From positions 1-55,004 of the forward strand of contig NZ_MLYO01000064.1 of the NCBI RefSeq assembly GCF_001866665.1: a stretch of 55,004 nt of DNA, read 5' to 3'. Both the position numbers and the translations under genes were made by a program. Position 1 is the first letter of the stretch, and each line of letters opens with the position of its first letter. Positions 1 through 7,760 of this stretch are shown here, one piece after another. Source of the stretch: Streptomyces monashensis (GTDB taxonomy: Bacteria > Actinomycetota > Actinomycetes > Streptomycetales > Streptomycetaceae). The notes beneath the pieces were generated by a model. The model did not search any database and had not been told where the DNA came from. It was given only the letters and a program-made list of their open reading frames with translations.

Positions 1-249
1 AACGACCGCAACGACCGTGACCGGGGCGGCCGTTCCTTCGACCGTCGTGACGACCGCCCCGGCTTCCGCCGGGACGAGCGCGGCGGGCACCGGGGCAGCG
101 ACCGTCCGTTCAACCGCGACCGCCGTGACGACCGCCCCGGCTTCCGCTCCGCCGGTCACGACCGCCCCTTCGGCCGTCGTGACGACCACCGCGGCACCGG
201 CTCCTTCGGCCGCCGCGAGGACAAGCCGCGCTGGAAGCGCAACGGCTGA
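1..249 (+). CDS. C-terminal tail of an RGG-rich protein, probably DEAD/DEAH-box RNA helicase (5' end outside window)
   Basis: The reading frame is open from base 1 and stops with TGA at 247-249, giving about 82 residues. The composition is almost entirely Arg, Asp, Gly, Phe and Pro in repeated RRDDRPGFR-type units, and two near-identical DNA copies lie about 78 bp apart (around 43 and 121). Arg/Gly/Asp-rich disordered tails of this kind end many actinobacterial DEAD-box RNA helicases, where they help bind RNA. No helicase motif is inside the window, so the helicase name is an inference from the tail alone. A strong terminator follows 34 bp later, so this is the end of its transcription unit. 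Confidence 0.6.
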   Translation, partial: NDRNDRDRGGRSFDRRDDRPGFRRDERGGHRGSDRPFNRDRRDDRPGFRSAGHDRPFGRRDDHRGTGSFGRREDKPRWKRNG

Positions 250-280
250 CGCCGGGTGAGCTCGGCCGAGTGACCCGAGA

Positions 281-315
281 AGGGCCCGTACGACACCGTC
301 GTACGGGCCTTTTTT
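281..315 (+). terminator. Rho-independent terminator after the RGG-tail gene
   Basis: An 11-bp perfect stem (GCCCGTACGAC, 284-294, with its complement at 298-308) has a 3-nt loop and is followed by a run of six T at 310-315. This is one of the few terminators here with a true T tract. Confidence 0.9.
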
Positions 316-365
316 GGCCATAGCATGACGCATGTCACGCCCCAGGTGAGGGAATTGCTGGGGGC

Positions 366-1880
366 ATGACAGAAGACGCGAGAGCGAACGGGGCGCACGG
401 CCTGTCGGACGAGGAACGGCTGGCCCAGCTCGGTTACACCCAGGTCCTCGCCCGCCGGATGTCGGCGTTCTCGAACTACGCCGTCTCCTTCACGATCATC
501 TCGGTGCTGTCCGGCTGCCTGACGCTCTACCTCTTCGGCATGACCACCGGCGGCCCGGCGGTGATCACCTGGGGCTGGGTGGCCGTCGGCCTGATGACCC
601 TGTTCGTGGGCCTGTCGATGGCCGAGATCTGCTCGGCGTACCCGACCTCGGCGGGCCTCTACTTCTGGGCGCACCGCCTCGCGCCGCCCCGCTCGGCGGC
701 GGCCTGGGCCTGGTTCACGGGCTGGTTCAACGTGCTGGGCCAGGTCGCGGTGACGGCCGGCATCGACTTCGGCGCGGCCTCCTTCCTCGGCGCGTACCTG
801 AACCTCCAGTTCGGCTTCGCGGTGACCCCGGGCCGTACGGTCCTCCTCTTCGCCGCGATCCTCGTCCTGCACGGCCTGCTGAACACCTTCGGCGTGCGGA
901 TCGTCGCGTTCCTGAACGACGTGAGCGTGTGGTGGCACGTGCTCGGCGTGGCCGTCATCGTCGGCGCGCTGGCCTTCGTCCCCGACCACCACCGGTCGGC
1001 GTCCTTCGTGTTCACCAAGTTCGTGAACGAGACCGGCTGGGGCTCCGGCCCGTACGTGGTCCTCCTCGGCCTCCTGATGGCCCAGTACACCTTCACCGGC
1101 TACGACGCCTCCGCGCACATGACGGAGGAGACCCACGACGCGTCCACGGCCGGCCCGAAGGGCATCGTCCGCTCCATCTGGACGTCCTGGATCGCCGGCT
1201 TCGTGCTCCTCCTCGGCTTCACGTTCGCGATCCAGTCCTACGACAAGGAGCTGGCCTCCCCGACCGGCGCACCCCCGGCGCAGATCCTCCTGGACGCCCT
1301 GGGCGCCACGACGGGCAAGCTCCTGCTCCTGGTCGTGATCGGCGCCCAGCTCTTCTGCGGAATGGCCTCGGTGACCGCCAACAGCCGGATGATCTACGCC
1401 TTTTCGCGCGACGGCGCGCTGCCCTTCTCGCGTGTCTGGCACACGGTCAGCCCGCGCTCGCGCACCCCCGTCGCCGCCGTCTGGCTGGCCGCCCTGGCCG
1501 CTCTCGCCCTGGGCCTGCCCTACCTGATCAACACGACGGCGTACGCGGCGGTGACGTCGATCGCGGTGATCGGCCTGTACATCGCGTACGTCATCCCGAC
1601 CTTCCTGCGCGTGCGCAGGGGCGCCGCCTTCGAACGCGGGCCGTGGCACCTGGGCCGCTGGTCGGGGGCGATCGGAGTCGTGTCGGTCCTCTGGGTCGTG
1701 ACGATCACGATCCTCTTCATGCTCCCGCAGGTCTCCCCGGTCACCTGGAAGACCTTCAACTACGCCCCCGTCGCCGTCCTGGTCGTCCTCGGCTCCGCCG
1801 CGACCTGGTGGCTCGCCTCGGCCCGCCGCTGGTTCCTCACCCCGGACCGCGCTCCCGCCCCGCAGACGGCCGAAAAGTGA
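366..1880 (+). CDS. APC-family amino acid / GABA-type permease
   Basis: A 504-aa integral membrane protein with about 12 hydrophobic segments spread over residues 40-490. The N-terminal part has the features of the amino acid-polyamine-organocation family close to GABA permeases: a cytoplasmic start with LAQLGYTQVLARRMS, a first helix beginning near residue 38, and the segment AEICSAYPTSAGLYFWA around residues 83-99. A second conserved segment, ANSRMIYAFSRDGALPFS, lies near residue 340 and is characteristic of the GabP/Bat1-like branch. It would import an amino acid or amine by proton symport across the cytoplasmic membrane. It stands alone between a terminator and tRNA-Lys. The substrate cannot be told from sequence. 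The start is the ATG at 366, preceded by a GGGGGC stretch. Confidence 0.85.
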   Translation: MTEDARANGAHGLSDEERLAQLGYTQVLARRMSAFSNYAVSFTIISVLSGCLTLYLFGMTTGGPAVITWGWVAVGLMTLFVGLSMAEICSAYPTSAGLYFWAHRLAPPRSAAAWAWFTGWFNVLGQVAVTAGIDFGAASFLGAYLNLQFGFAVTPGRTVLLFAAILVLHGLLNTFGVRIVAFLNDVSVWWHVLGVAVIVGALAFVPDHHRSASFVFTKFVNETGWGSGPYVVLLGLLMAQYTFTGYDASAHMTEETHDASTAGPKGIVRSIWTSWIAGFVLLLGFTFAIQSYDKELASPTGAPPAQILLDALGATTGKLLLLVVIGAQLFCGMASVTANSRMIYAFSRDGALPFSRVWHTVSPRSRTPVAAVWLAALAALALGLPYLINTTAYAAVTSIAVIGLYIAYVIPTFLRVRRGAAFERGPWHLGRWSGAIGVVSVLWVVTITILFMLPQVSPVTWKTFNYAPVAVLVVLGSAATWWLASARRWFLTPDRAPAPQTAEK

Positions 1881-1979
1881 CCATCGCGCCCTTTCCCTCC
1901 CCCGCGACGCGGCCGGTCCACCGATACCCGATCGGAGACACGGCCGCGTCCGGCTATGCTCGGACAGGCAACATCGCCT

Positions 1980-2052
1980 GGGCCCTTAGCTCAATTGGCA
2001 GAGCAGTGGACTTTTAATCCATTGGTTGTGGGTTCGAGTCCCACAGGGCCTA
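1980..2052 (+). tRNA. tRNA-Lys (anticodon UUU), integration target
   Basis: A full cloverleaf is present: acceptor stem 1980-1986 with 2045-2051 (one G-U pair), D arm 1989-2004, anticodon stem 2006-2010/2018-2022 with loop CTTTTAA giving anticodon TTT, and T arm with TTCGAGT. CCA is not encoded. The 3' half from 2008 onward is the left copy of the 46-bp att repeat, so integration rebuilt a complete gene. Confidence 0.96.
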
Positions 2053-2053
2053 C
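2008..2053 (+). repeat. attL core: 46-bp direct repeat, copy 1 (inside tRNA-Lys)
   Basis: Identical to 22753-22798. It runs from the anticodon stem to one base past the discriminator. The flanks differ immediately (T2007 against A22752; C2054 against G22799), so the core limits are sharp. Confidence 0.96.
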
Positions 2054-2086
2054 CGGTGGCGGGGGAGGGGAACAGCCTCTGACCTG

Positions 2087-3724
2087 CTACGCAGCGCCTG
2101 AGTCGGCTTCGGTCGGGTCGGGCGCTGCTTCGTTCTCAAGCCATTGCGTGAGCGATGCGTGAGCGGATGCGCTCGCGGCCTGCGGATCGGGGGCCGCTGG
2201 GGCGGACGCATCAGCAGCCGCCGGACGCGACCGGGGGATCAGCTTCGCTGCCTTCTCGGCGATTTCACGGTCCAGCTCAGGGAGCAGGCTCGTGTACGTG
2301 TCCGAGGTCAGCGTGATCGTGGAGTGCCGGAGCGTCTCCTTGACCGTGTGGATGTCGCCGCCGCCTCCGTGCGTGAGCGTCGCGGCAACGTGGCGCAGGT
2401 CCCGCAGGGTGATGGGCGGCAGGTCGGTCGTGGCGAGGATGCGGCGGAAGGTATCCGAGAGCGTCTCCGGGTGGAGCCAGGAGCCGTCCTCCTTGGTGAA
2501 CACCTTGCCGGTGTCCTGCCAGGCGGGGCCCCACTGGGCGCGCTCCTTCTCCTGACGGGCCTTGTGGTCCCGCAGGACGGCGATGTTCATGCCGTCGAGC
2601 GCGATGGTGTTCGCGCTACCGTCCGTCTTCGGCTCGGACTCGTAGGGGTCCCAGCCGTCGACCACGATCTCCTTGGCGGGTGTGATGAGGCCGGCGTCGA
2701 GGTCGATCTCGTGCCAGTCCTGGCCGACCGCCTCGCCGCGGCGGAGACCGCGGGTACCCATGAGATGGAACGACGCATACAGCCGGTCGCCCTCAGCTGC
2801 ATCGAGGAAGACGCCGAACTGCTGTGGCGTCCACACCATGACGGGCCCGGGGATCTCGCCCGTCTCGCGCCACCTCCGGACTCGCTCGTCCGTCCACAGG
2901 AGGGGCTTCGGGCGCCTGCCTGACTCCAACTCGACGTGGGACGCCGGGTTGAAGGTGATGAGCTGCTGTGCGATGGCGGAGTTCAGTGCCGCGCGGAGGG
3001 TGCGGCGGATCGCCTGCCGGGTGGCCGGGCCGGTGATCTTCCGGAACGGCTTCATCTCGGCGAGCTTGGCCCGTTCGGCCGCGAGCAGCTTCCGCTCGGC
3101 TCCTACGGGGCGGCCGGGCTTGCTCGGCTTGCATCGGGCGATCTGCTCGCGGCGGGCTTCGTTCTCGGCCGCGATCACTTCATTCTCGTCGGCTATCGCG
3201 TCGAACATCTCCACCAGGTGGCCGACGTTGAGGCGGTCGAGGCGCACGTGGCCTATGCGCGGCTTCAGGTGGACGCGAATGTGGGAGGCATAGCCGTTCA
3301 GCGTGGTCTTGCGGCGCTTCTTCGCGGCGAACCACTGGTCGAGCCACTCGCCGACGGTGAGGCTGCCGCGCAGCGGGAGACCGCCCCTCAGACTGCGCCG
3401 AGTCTCCTCGATGGCGGGCAGTGGGGCCTTCTCGACCGCGACTTCCTCCAGCATGGTGACGAGGCGCTGGAGGCTGTCCGGGTCGTCCTTGTCCGCCAGG
3501 GCGAGCAGGGAGCGGACGTGGTCGAGGTCTGCCTGAGCGTCCTTAAGGCTCTCGTAGCCCGTGCGGCTGAAGGAGCGACGGGTGCCGTCTTCTTGGGGCG
3601 GCAACTCCTGGCGTATGGAGTAGTAGCCGTGCTTGCGGCTGGAGAGCTTCGGGCAGTTCTTGCCGAGCGGCTTGGCGGTCTTGGGATCACGGCAGTAGCA
3701 GCGGCGGTGGGTGGAACCCTTCAA
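2087..3724 (-). CDS. int: Site-specific tyrosine recombinase (integrase)
   Basis: A 545-aa phage-type integrase that would catalyse integration into and excision from tRNA-Lys. The order is a Zn-like or arm-binding N-terminal stretch with Cys/His residues (RRCYCRDPKT), a SAM-like core-binding domain (TVGEWLDQWFAAKKRRKTT) and a catalytic domain. Box I is visible as TRGLRRGE and box II as TLRDLRHVAATL, followed by LRHSTITLTSDTY with the nucleophile at about Tyr477. The usual first His of the HxxR box is Arg here (LRDLRH), a known variant. The start is the TTG at 3724, because it overlaps the stop of the upstream XRE gene (TTGA) and follows a GGAGA motif, so the two are translationally coupled. 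The 3' end overlaps the putative tRNA terminator and the arm site. Confidence 0.92.
   Translation of the reverse strand: MKGSTHRRCYCRDPKTAKPLGKNCPKLSSRKHGYYSIRQELPPQEDGTRRSFSRTGYESLKDAQADLDHVRSLLALADKDDPDSLQRLVTMLEEVAVEKAPLPAIEETRRSLRGGLPLRGSLTVGEWLDQWFAAKKRRKTTLNGYASHIRVHLKPRIGHVRLDRLNVGHLVEMFDAIADENEVIAAENEARREQIARCKPSKPGRPVGAERKLLAAERAKLAEMKPFRKITGPATRQAIRRTLRAALNSAIAQQLITFNPASHVELESGRRPKPLLWTDERVRRWRETGEIPGPVMVWTPQQFGVFLDAAEGDRLYASFHLMGTRGLRRGEAVGQDWHEIDLDAGLITPAKEIVVDGWDPYESEPKTDGSANTIALDGMNIAVLRDHKARQEKERAQWGPAWQDTGKVFTKEDGSWLHPETLSDTFRRILATTDLPPITLRDLRHVAATLTHGGGGDIHTVKETLRHSTITLTSDTYTSLLPELDREIAEKAAKLIPRSRPAAADASAPAAPDPQAASASAHASLTQWLENEAAPDPTEADSGAA
2091..2128. terminator. Stable UUCG-tetraloop hairpin just downstream of tRNA-Lys, overlapping the 3' end of int
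   Basis: Arms GCAGCGCC (2091-2098) and GGCGCTGC (2121-2128) extend inward, with one mismatch and a few G-U pairs, to a C(TTCG)G tetraloop at 2107-2112. It probably terminates or shields the 3' end of the tRNA transcript, and on the other strand it lies within the last codons of int. A homologous hairpin sits after attR at 22838-22873. Confidence 0.7.
2145..2167. repeat. Candidate integrase arm-type site, copy 1 (exact 23-bp repeat)
   Basis: Two tandem TGCGTGAGCG units are spaced 11 bp apart, about one helical turn. The whole 23-bp block recurs exactly and in the same orientation at 22618-22640 near attR. It lies 92 bp inside the attL core, within the coding end of int. Position and pairing fit an integrase or excisionase binding arm; this is inference. 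Confidence 0.6.
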
Positions 3725-4404
3725 AGATCGTTCTCCTCGGTGGTGCTGTCGTCGGATGGGTCGACGTCGGCGAGTTCGGGTGGCAGGTAGGGGAGCAGGC
3801 CGCGGTCGCGGCGGATGAAGGAGCGGGCTACGCGGAGGCGTTGCTTGGCCTGGTCGATGCGCTCCAGGCAGGTGGCCTGGTCTCGCAGGGCCTCCGCTCG
3901 CTCCGCTGCACTGGTTGCGTGCTCGACGGCGTATTGCGCGTAGCTTTCGCTGGCCATCGCGGCCTGCGCTTCGCCGAGGGCCTGAATGTGCTCGCGCTGG
4001 TAGCGGAGCATGTCGCGGTCGGCGAGGGAGCCGCTGTCCTGGGCGATGAACCAGACCATGGCCTCCCACGGAGCGATTCGGTGCTCGTACGGGAGCCGCT
4101 GGACCTCGGCCACGTAACCGATCGGGTAGATGAGGCAGATCGGGTTCGTGCGCAGTGCCCTGGCCAGGACCATGACGTCGACCAGGGGCAGGTTGGCGCG
4201 GCGGCCGGATTCCATATTGGCGATGACGTTGCGGGGGATCGGGTGACCGATCTCCTCGCACCGGTCGGCGAGGTCCTGGGCGCTCATGCGCAGCTCCTTC
4301 CTTCGGCGTCTGACTTCGGCGGCCACGGTGGCCATGACGTGGTCGACCCACTCGGGGACGTCGTCCTCGTCGTCGTATCCAGCATCAGAATCGCGTTGTG
4401 TCAT
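3721..4404 (-). CDS. XRE-family helix-turn-helix regulator, coupled to int
   Basis: A 227-aa protein. An acidic N-terminus is followed by an XRE HTH at residues 30-85 (EVRRRRKELRMSAQDLADRC, then PRNVIANMESGRR), a conserved segment with RLPYEHRIAPWEAMVWFI, and a C-terminal half rich in Ala, Glu and Arg that is probably a coiled coil (ATSAAERAEALRDQATCL). It is transcribed with int, with a 3-base overlap. It is divergent from the excisionase-like gene, so it is the natural candidate for the switch between integrase and excision/transfer functions. It has no strong Shine-Dalgarno sequence before ATG 4404. The function as element repressor is inferred from position. Confidence 0.82.
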   Translation of the reverse strand: MTQRDSDAGYDDEDDVPEWVDHVMATVAAEVRRRRKELRMSAQDLADRCEEIGHPIPRNVIANMESGRRANLPLVDVMVLARALRTNPICLIYPIGYVAEVQRLPYEHRIAPWEAMVWFIAQDSGSLADRDMLRYQREHIQALGEAQAAMASESYAQYAVEHATSAAERAEALRDQATCLERIDQAKQRLRVARSFIRRDRGLLPYLPPELADVDPSDDSTTEENDL

Positions 4405-4498
4405 GAAGACACATTAGCTTCGTCATCCTTGATTTAGTGGCCTGGAGCCGGACGTGATCAGCGCGTTCGCCGAGGGCTCAGTCATGGATGGAGTGCGT
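4405..4498. promoter_or_regulatory. Divergent promoter region between the XRE/int operon and the excisionase-like gene
   Basis: A short region of lower GC than its surroundings, with TGAAGACACATTAGCTTCGTCA-like half sites (GAAG...CTTC) right at the start of the XRE gene. Transcription must leave it in both directions. No consensus promoter is clear by eye. An alternative GTG start for the rightward gene lies at 4454 after a GGAG. Confidence 0.45.
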
Positions 4499-4729
4499 AT
4501 GCGCGAAAACGACCCTGCCGAGCGGGCGAAGGGTATGAGCAGGCAGGAGCTGCTGGGGCTGCCGGTGTCCGTTGACCTGGAGACCAGCAATCGTGCCTTG
4601 GGGCTGGGGCGGAGCAAGGGGTACGAGCTGGCCAAGCGCGGCCAGTACCCCTGCAAGGTGCTCCGTCTGGGCAACGCTTACCGGGTCGTGACCGCCGACC
4701 TGCTGAACCTGCTGGGCTTGGCCGCGTGA
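4499..4729 (+). CDS. xis: Excisionase-like small HTH DNA-binding protein
   Basis: A protein of about 76 aa. The core around MSRQELLGLPVSVDLETSNR, then ALGLGRSKGYELAKRG and CKVLRLGNAYRVVTADLL, is the winged-helix excisionase fold common beside integrases of Streptomyces elements. It would bind attL/attR and bias the integrase towards excision. Start choice is uncertain. ATG 4499 has GGAG at a good distance, GTG 4454 also has GGAG, and ATG 4535 is where homologues often begin. It is divergent from the XRE/int pair, so it is probably on when they are off. Confidence 0.7.
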   Translation: MRENDPAERAKGMSRQELLGLPVSVDLETSNRALGLGRSKGYELAKRGQYPCKVLRLGNAYRVVTADLLNLLGLAA

Positions 4730-4812
4730 GGGGTCGGGTCCGTAGCAGATAGTTCTGCGCTGAGCTGACACAGAATCGCTGGACTGTGCCAGGGGGTGGA
4801 CGTACTGTCCGT

Positions 4813-4827
4813 GTTCCCTCAGGGAAC
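4813..4827. promoter_or_regulatory. 15-bp perfect palindrome between xis and the DUF3631 gene (possible operator)
   Basis: GTTCCCT, then C, then AGGGAAC. This symmetric site lies 118 bp ahead of the DUF3631 start, just before a larger hairpin. A repressor of the element could bind here; there is no direct evidence. Confidence 0.45.
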
Positions 4828-4831
4828 GGAA

Positions 4832-4863
4832 GGAGCCCCCGGCGGCGCAACGCCGGAGGCTCC
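4832..4863. terminator. Hairpin between xis and the DUF3631 gene
   Basis: Arms 4832-4844 and 4851-4863 pair at 12 of 13 positions (GGAGCC...GGCG with CGCC...GGCTCC), with a 6-nt loop. No T tract follows. It could terminate the xis transcript or act as a leader structure. Confidence 0.5.
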
Positions 4864-4944
4864 AGCAACCCCGAACGGCCCTGGAAGAACCAACCCGGCG
4901 GCAAGGGCGCGCAAGCCCGACACCGCCAGACGAGGAGCTGCCCT

Positions 4945-6231
4945 GTGCAACATGCGGGATCCGAGCCCTATTCCAACTCCAACGAGCCTTCGTGGCCGCC
5001 GGTCGCCGTCCCCGGCCAGCCCGGCCACCACGCCGGCGAAGCGCCTACGTCGGCCAACGACGGTGCGCCGGGCCCCACTTCGGCGGACATATCCGCCGAG
5101 GAGGTGGTGCCGGATCCGGAGCCGACCGCCGGCTCGGCGCTGCTGGACGAACTGCGTGCCCAGATAGCGCGGTTCGTGATCCTGCCCTCGTCAGAGGCGC
5201 TGGACGCGGTCACGCTGTGGGTGGCGGCGACGCATCTGCAGCCCGCGTGGCAGCACGCGCCGCGTCTGGCGGTGGTGGGTCCGGCGAAACGGTGCGGCAA
5301 GTCGCGGCTGCTGGACGTGCTGACCGAGACGGTCCACGAGCCGATGCTCACCATCAACACCACACCGGCGGCCATCTTCCGGTCGATCACCGAGGAGAAC
5401 CCGCCCACGCTCCTGGTGGACGAGGCGGACACCATCTTCGGCACCCCGAAGATGGCCGAGAAGAACGAGGAGATGCGCGGCCTGCTCAACGCCGGCCACC
5501 AGCGCAACCGGTACGTCACCCGGGTCGTGGGCAACGACCACACCCCGCACCGCTTCGCGACCTTCGCCATGGCGGCCATCGCGGGGATCGGCGACCTGCC
5601 CGACACGATCATGGACCGGGCGGTGGCGATCCGCATGCGTCGCCGGGCCGAGGTCGAGAAGGTCAAGCCCTTCCGCTCCCGCCGCGACATCCCGGCCCTG
5701 CACGATCTGCGTGACCGCATCGCCGCCTGGGCCAGGCCGCTGCTGGACGAGGCCGCGAACCTGGAGCCGGAGATGCCGGTCGAGGACCGCGCCGCGGACA
5801 CCTGGGAGCCCCTGGTCATCGTCGCCGATCTGGCCGGTGGACACTGGCCCAGGCTGGCGCGCCTCGCGTGTACGCGGATGGTCGCCGCCGAAGCGGCGGC
5901 GGAGGACCACCCGAGCGGGGCGCGGATCCTCGCCGACATCCGCCGGGTCTTCCACGCCCAGCGCGAGGTGGACAGCCTGTCCACCGAGGAACTCCTCCAC
6001 CACCTGCGCCAGGACCCCGAGGCTCCGTGGGCTGAGTGGGGACGCGGCGGGCTGACCGCCCGCGAGCTGAGCAGGATGCTCCGCGAGTTCGAGATCAAGC
6101 CTGGCAACGTGCGCATGGCCGACCGGACTCAGCGCAAGGGGTACATGCGCAACAAGTTCCTCGACGCCTGGCGCCGGTACTGCCCCGCCGTCCACCCCGC
6201 CGACGCCGACACCACCCGCGGCAAGGACTGA
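4945..6231 (+). CDS. DUF3631-type P-loop ATPase (replication/helicase-like)
   Basis: A 428-aa protein. A flexible Pro/Ala/Glu-rich N-terminus of about 75 residues precedes an ATPase core with Walker A GPAKRCGKS (Lys near 119) and Walker B LLVDEAD (Asp near 159). The region with MRRRAEVEKVKPFR and the DLRDRIAAWARPLLDEA helix matches DUF3631. In many actinobacterial mobile elements this domain is the C-terminal half of a prim-pol/helicase replication protein. Here no primase-polymerase domain precedes it. Start GTG 4945 was chosen because GAGGAG lies 8 bases upstream; the longer open frame from 4786 is poorly protein-like. The role in replication of the excised circle is inferred. Confidence 0.78.
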   Translation: MQHAGSEPYSNSNEPSWPPVAVPGQPGHHAGEAPTSANDGAPGPTSADISAEEVVPDPEPTAGSALLDELRAQIARFVILPSSEALDAVTLWVAATHLQPAWQHAPRLAVVGPAKRCGKSRLLDVLTETVHEPMLTINTTPAAIFRSITEENPPTLLVDEADTIFGTPKMAEKNEEMRGLLNAGHQRNRYVTRVVGNDHTPHRFATFAMAAIAGIGDLPDTIMDRAVAIRMRRRAEVEKVKPFRSRRDIPALHDLRDRIAAWARPLLDEAANLEPEMPVEDRAADTWEPLVIVADLAGGHWPRLARLACTRMVAAEAAAEDHPSGARILADIRRVFHAQREVDSLSTEELLHHLRQDPEAPWAEWGRGGLTARELSRMLREFEIKPGNVRMADRTQRKGYMRNKFLDAWRRYCPAVHPADADTTRGKD

Positions 6232-6649
6232 GGCCCGCCCTCCCGGTTGCCGTACTTGCCGTCCCTGCCGTGATCTCGCAGGTCACACGGCCTACAGGCA
6301 AGACGGCAACCGGGGTCAAGACGGAAACGCGATCATCAATCGCGCCTCTGCCGCCAAGACGCCGTCCGTATCCGTCTTGCGCCGTCCACCGCCGTCCTGC
6401 CGTATCACCGCAGGTCGCAGCCCTGCCTCTCGGGACGGAATACGCAACGCCACCGTCCCGACCGGGGGCACGGCCACACCGACACCAGGCCCGCCAGTAC
6501 GGTCCCGCGCTTGTTCCGTCTCGGAACAAGACGTCGGCAAAGCCTGCCAGGACGGAGGGCCGAAGCGGTCGCCGTACCCACTGTGACCTGCGCCTGCAAC
6601 GGCCAAGACGGCAAAGACGCACCACACCACTACCCCAGGAGTACCCCGC
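6232..6649. other. 418-bp non-coding, repeat-rich intergenic region (candidate origin/regulatory)
   Basis: No convincing gene. The motif CAAGACGG or its complement CCGTCTTG recurs around 6303, 6318, 6373 and 6604, with further partial copies (AAGACGCCGTCC, AAGACGTCGG). There is a perfect 9-bp hairpin at 6510-6530 and a small one at 6329-6343. Being next to a replication-type ATPase, it could hold a replication origin or a set of iterons. Confidence 0.45.
6510..6530. repeat. Perfect inverted repeat, 9-bp arms, 3-nt loop
   Basis: CTTGTTCCG at 6510-6518 and CGGAACAAG at 6522-6530. It stands in the non-coding, repeat-rich stretch between the DUF3631 and DUF2637 genes. Confidence 0.7.
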
Positions 6650-7588
6650 TTGAGGATCCCCCTCATATCCCGTCGCCGTGACCGCCCGCCGCTGGACGAC
6701 CAGCCTGGTCAGGAGCAACCAGCGAAGACGAAGCTCACTGCGGAGCAGTACGTGCTCCGCACGGCCGGCATCGTCATCGTGGCCCTGACCGCCGGTGCGT
6801 TCTGGCTCTCCTATGCACACCTGGCCGAGGTCGCTGCCCAGCACGGACTCCGGGACTCGCCGACCCGCCGATGGGCGTGGCCCGCGACGCTGGACGCGTT
6901 CATCGTCGCGGGTGAGCTGCTCATGCTCCGTGCGGGCCTGCGCCGCGTCACCGACAAATGGGCCATCGGCGTCACCGTCATCGGATCATTCGGCTCCATC
7001 GGGCTCAACGTGGCCGGGGTGACTGGCACTCGCGAAGTCGGCAGTGTCCCGTTGCTCGACTACGTGGTTGCTGCGGTTCCACCCGCCGCCGCGATGGTGG
7101 CCTTCGGTGTGCTGATGCGGCAGATCCACGAGCTCGTCGCGCAGCCTGTCGACCACTCGGCCCCCGATTCAGCGCAGGTGCCGGAAGCACCCGCCGTCAC
7201 TTCCGTCCAGCCTGCCGAGGCGCCGGTCATCGCGGTCGGCCAGTCCGGCGAGGCTCCGGTCGAGCACGTCCGGCCTGCCGGTCTGCTGGTTGAGCCCGGC
7301 CAGGCCACTGAGCCGTCGGCCGCCGTATCCGTCCAGTCGCCGGAATCGCCCGCCGACGCTGCAGCGGGCAAGTTGCGCGGTGGCCGTCCGCCCGGCGCCC
7401 CGCTCCAGGTACTCGTGGAGATCGGCCGGGCTGCCGCCGCTGAGCAGGGCAAGCTCACCCGGGCCGTCGTCCGGACGGCGGTTGAGGACAAAGGGCTGAC
7501 GGTCGGCAGTGAGCGGCTGACCGAGGTGATGGAGATCCTCCGCACCGAACTCGAAGGAGCAGCCGAGACCGACCGGCCCGGCGGCTGA
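6650..7588 (+). CDS. DUF2637 (SpdB-like) membrane protein with C-terminal helical domain
   Basis: A 312-aa protein. Residues 30-165 hold four hydrophobic helices with the DUF2637 signature (WPATLDAFIVAGELLMLRAG), as in the plasmid-spread proteins (Spd) of Streptomyces plasmids. A Pro/Ala/Val/Glu repeat linker of about 80 residues contains several (E)APV-type repeats. The last 70 residues form a separate folded piece (LVEIGRAAAAEQGKLTRAVV) resembling the DNA-binding helical end of related proteins. The start is TTG 6650, with AGGAG about 9 bases upstream. A role in intramycelial spread or transfer is inferred from family and position. Confidence 0.75.
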   Translation: MRIPLISRRRDRPPLDDQPGQEQPAKTKLTAEQYVLRTAGIVIVALTAGAFWLSYAHLAEVAAQHGLRDSPTRRWAWPATLDAFIVAGELLMLRAGLRRVTDKWAIGVTVIGSFGSIGLNVAGVTGTREVGSVPLLDYVVAAVPPAAAMVAFGVLMRQIHELVAQPVDHSAPDSAQVPEAPAVTSVQPAEAPVIAVGQSGEAPVEHVRPAGLLVEPGQATEPSAAVSVQSPESPADAAAGKLRGGRPPGAPLQVLVEIGRAAAAEQGKLTRAVVRTAVEDKGLTVGSERLTEVMEILRTELEGAAETDRPGG

Positions 7589-7599
7589 CCGGAACTGCT

Positions 7600-7632
7600 G
7601 CCGGGTGACCGGAACCCTTCCGGTCACCCGGC
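7600..7632. repeat. 13-bp perfect inverted repeat upstream of mobC (candidate oriT or terminator)
   Basis: Arms 7600-7612 (GCCGGGTGACCGG) and 7620-7632 with a 7-nt loop. A direct repeat TGACCGGAAC occurs just before and within it (7586 and 7607). A second small palindrome, TCCACA-CC-TGTGGA, follows at 7666-7679, preceded by a run of seven A. Mobilization origins usually lie just upstream of mob genes and contain such repeats. A terminator for the DUF2637 gene is the alternative. Confidence 0.55.
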
Positions 7633-7760
7633 CTGCCGTACCGCCCCCAAAAAAACGCGTGGTCGTCCACACCTGTGGATGGGGCGGCAGCCGTCCGAAC
7701 TCCATCCGATCTCCGCCGTGACCCGTACGCCCTCCCCACCCCTCTCCGGAGAAACCGTCC

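Noticed and set aside
2370..2379. Third TGCGTGAGCG unit inside int, and one at about 23288 in the phosphatase gene
   Set aside because: Single units without a partner at 11 bp. They lie in coding DNA where the codons explain the sequence.
3724..4351. Apparent N-terminal extension of the integrase in the same frame
   Set aside because: Arg/Pro-rich, out-of-frame shadow of the XRE gene. The coupled TTG at 3724 with GGAGA is a far better start.
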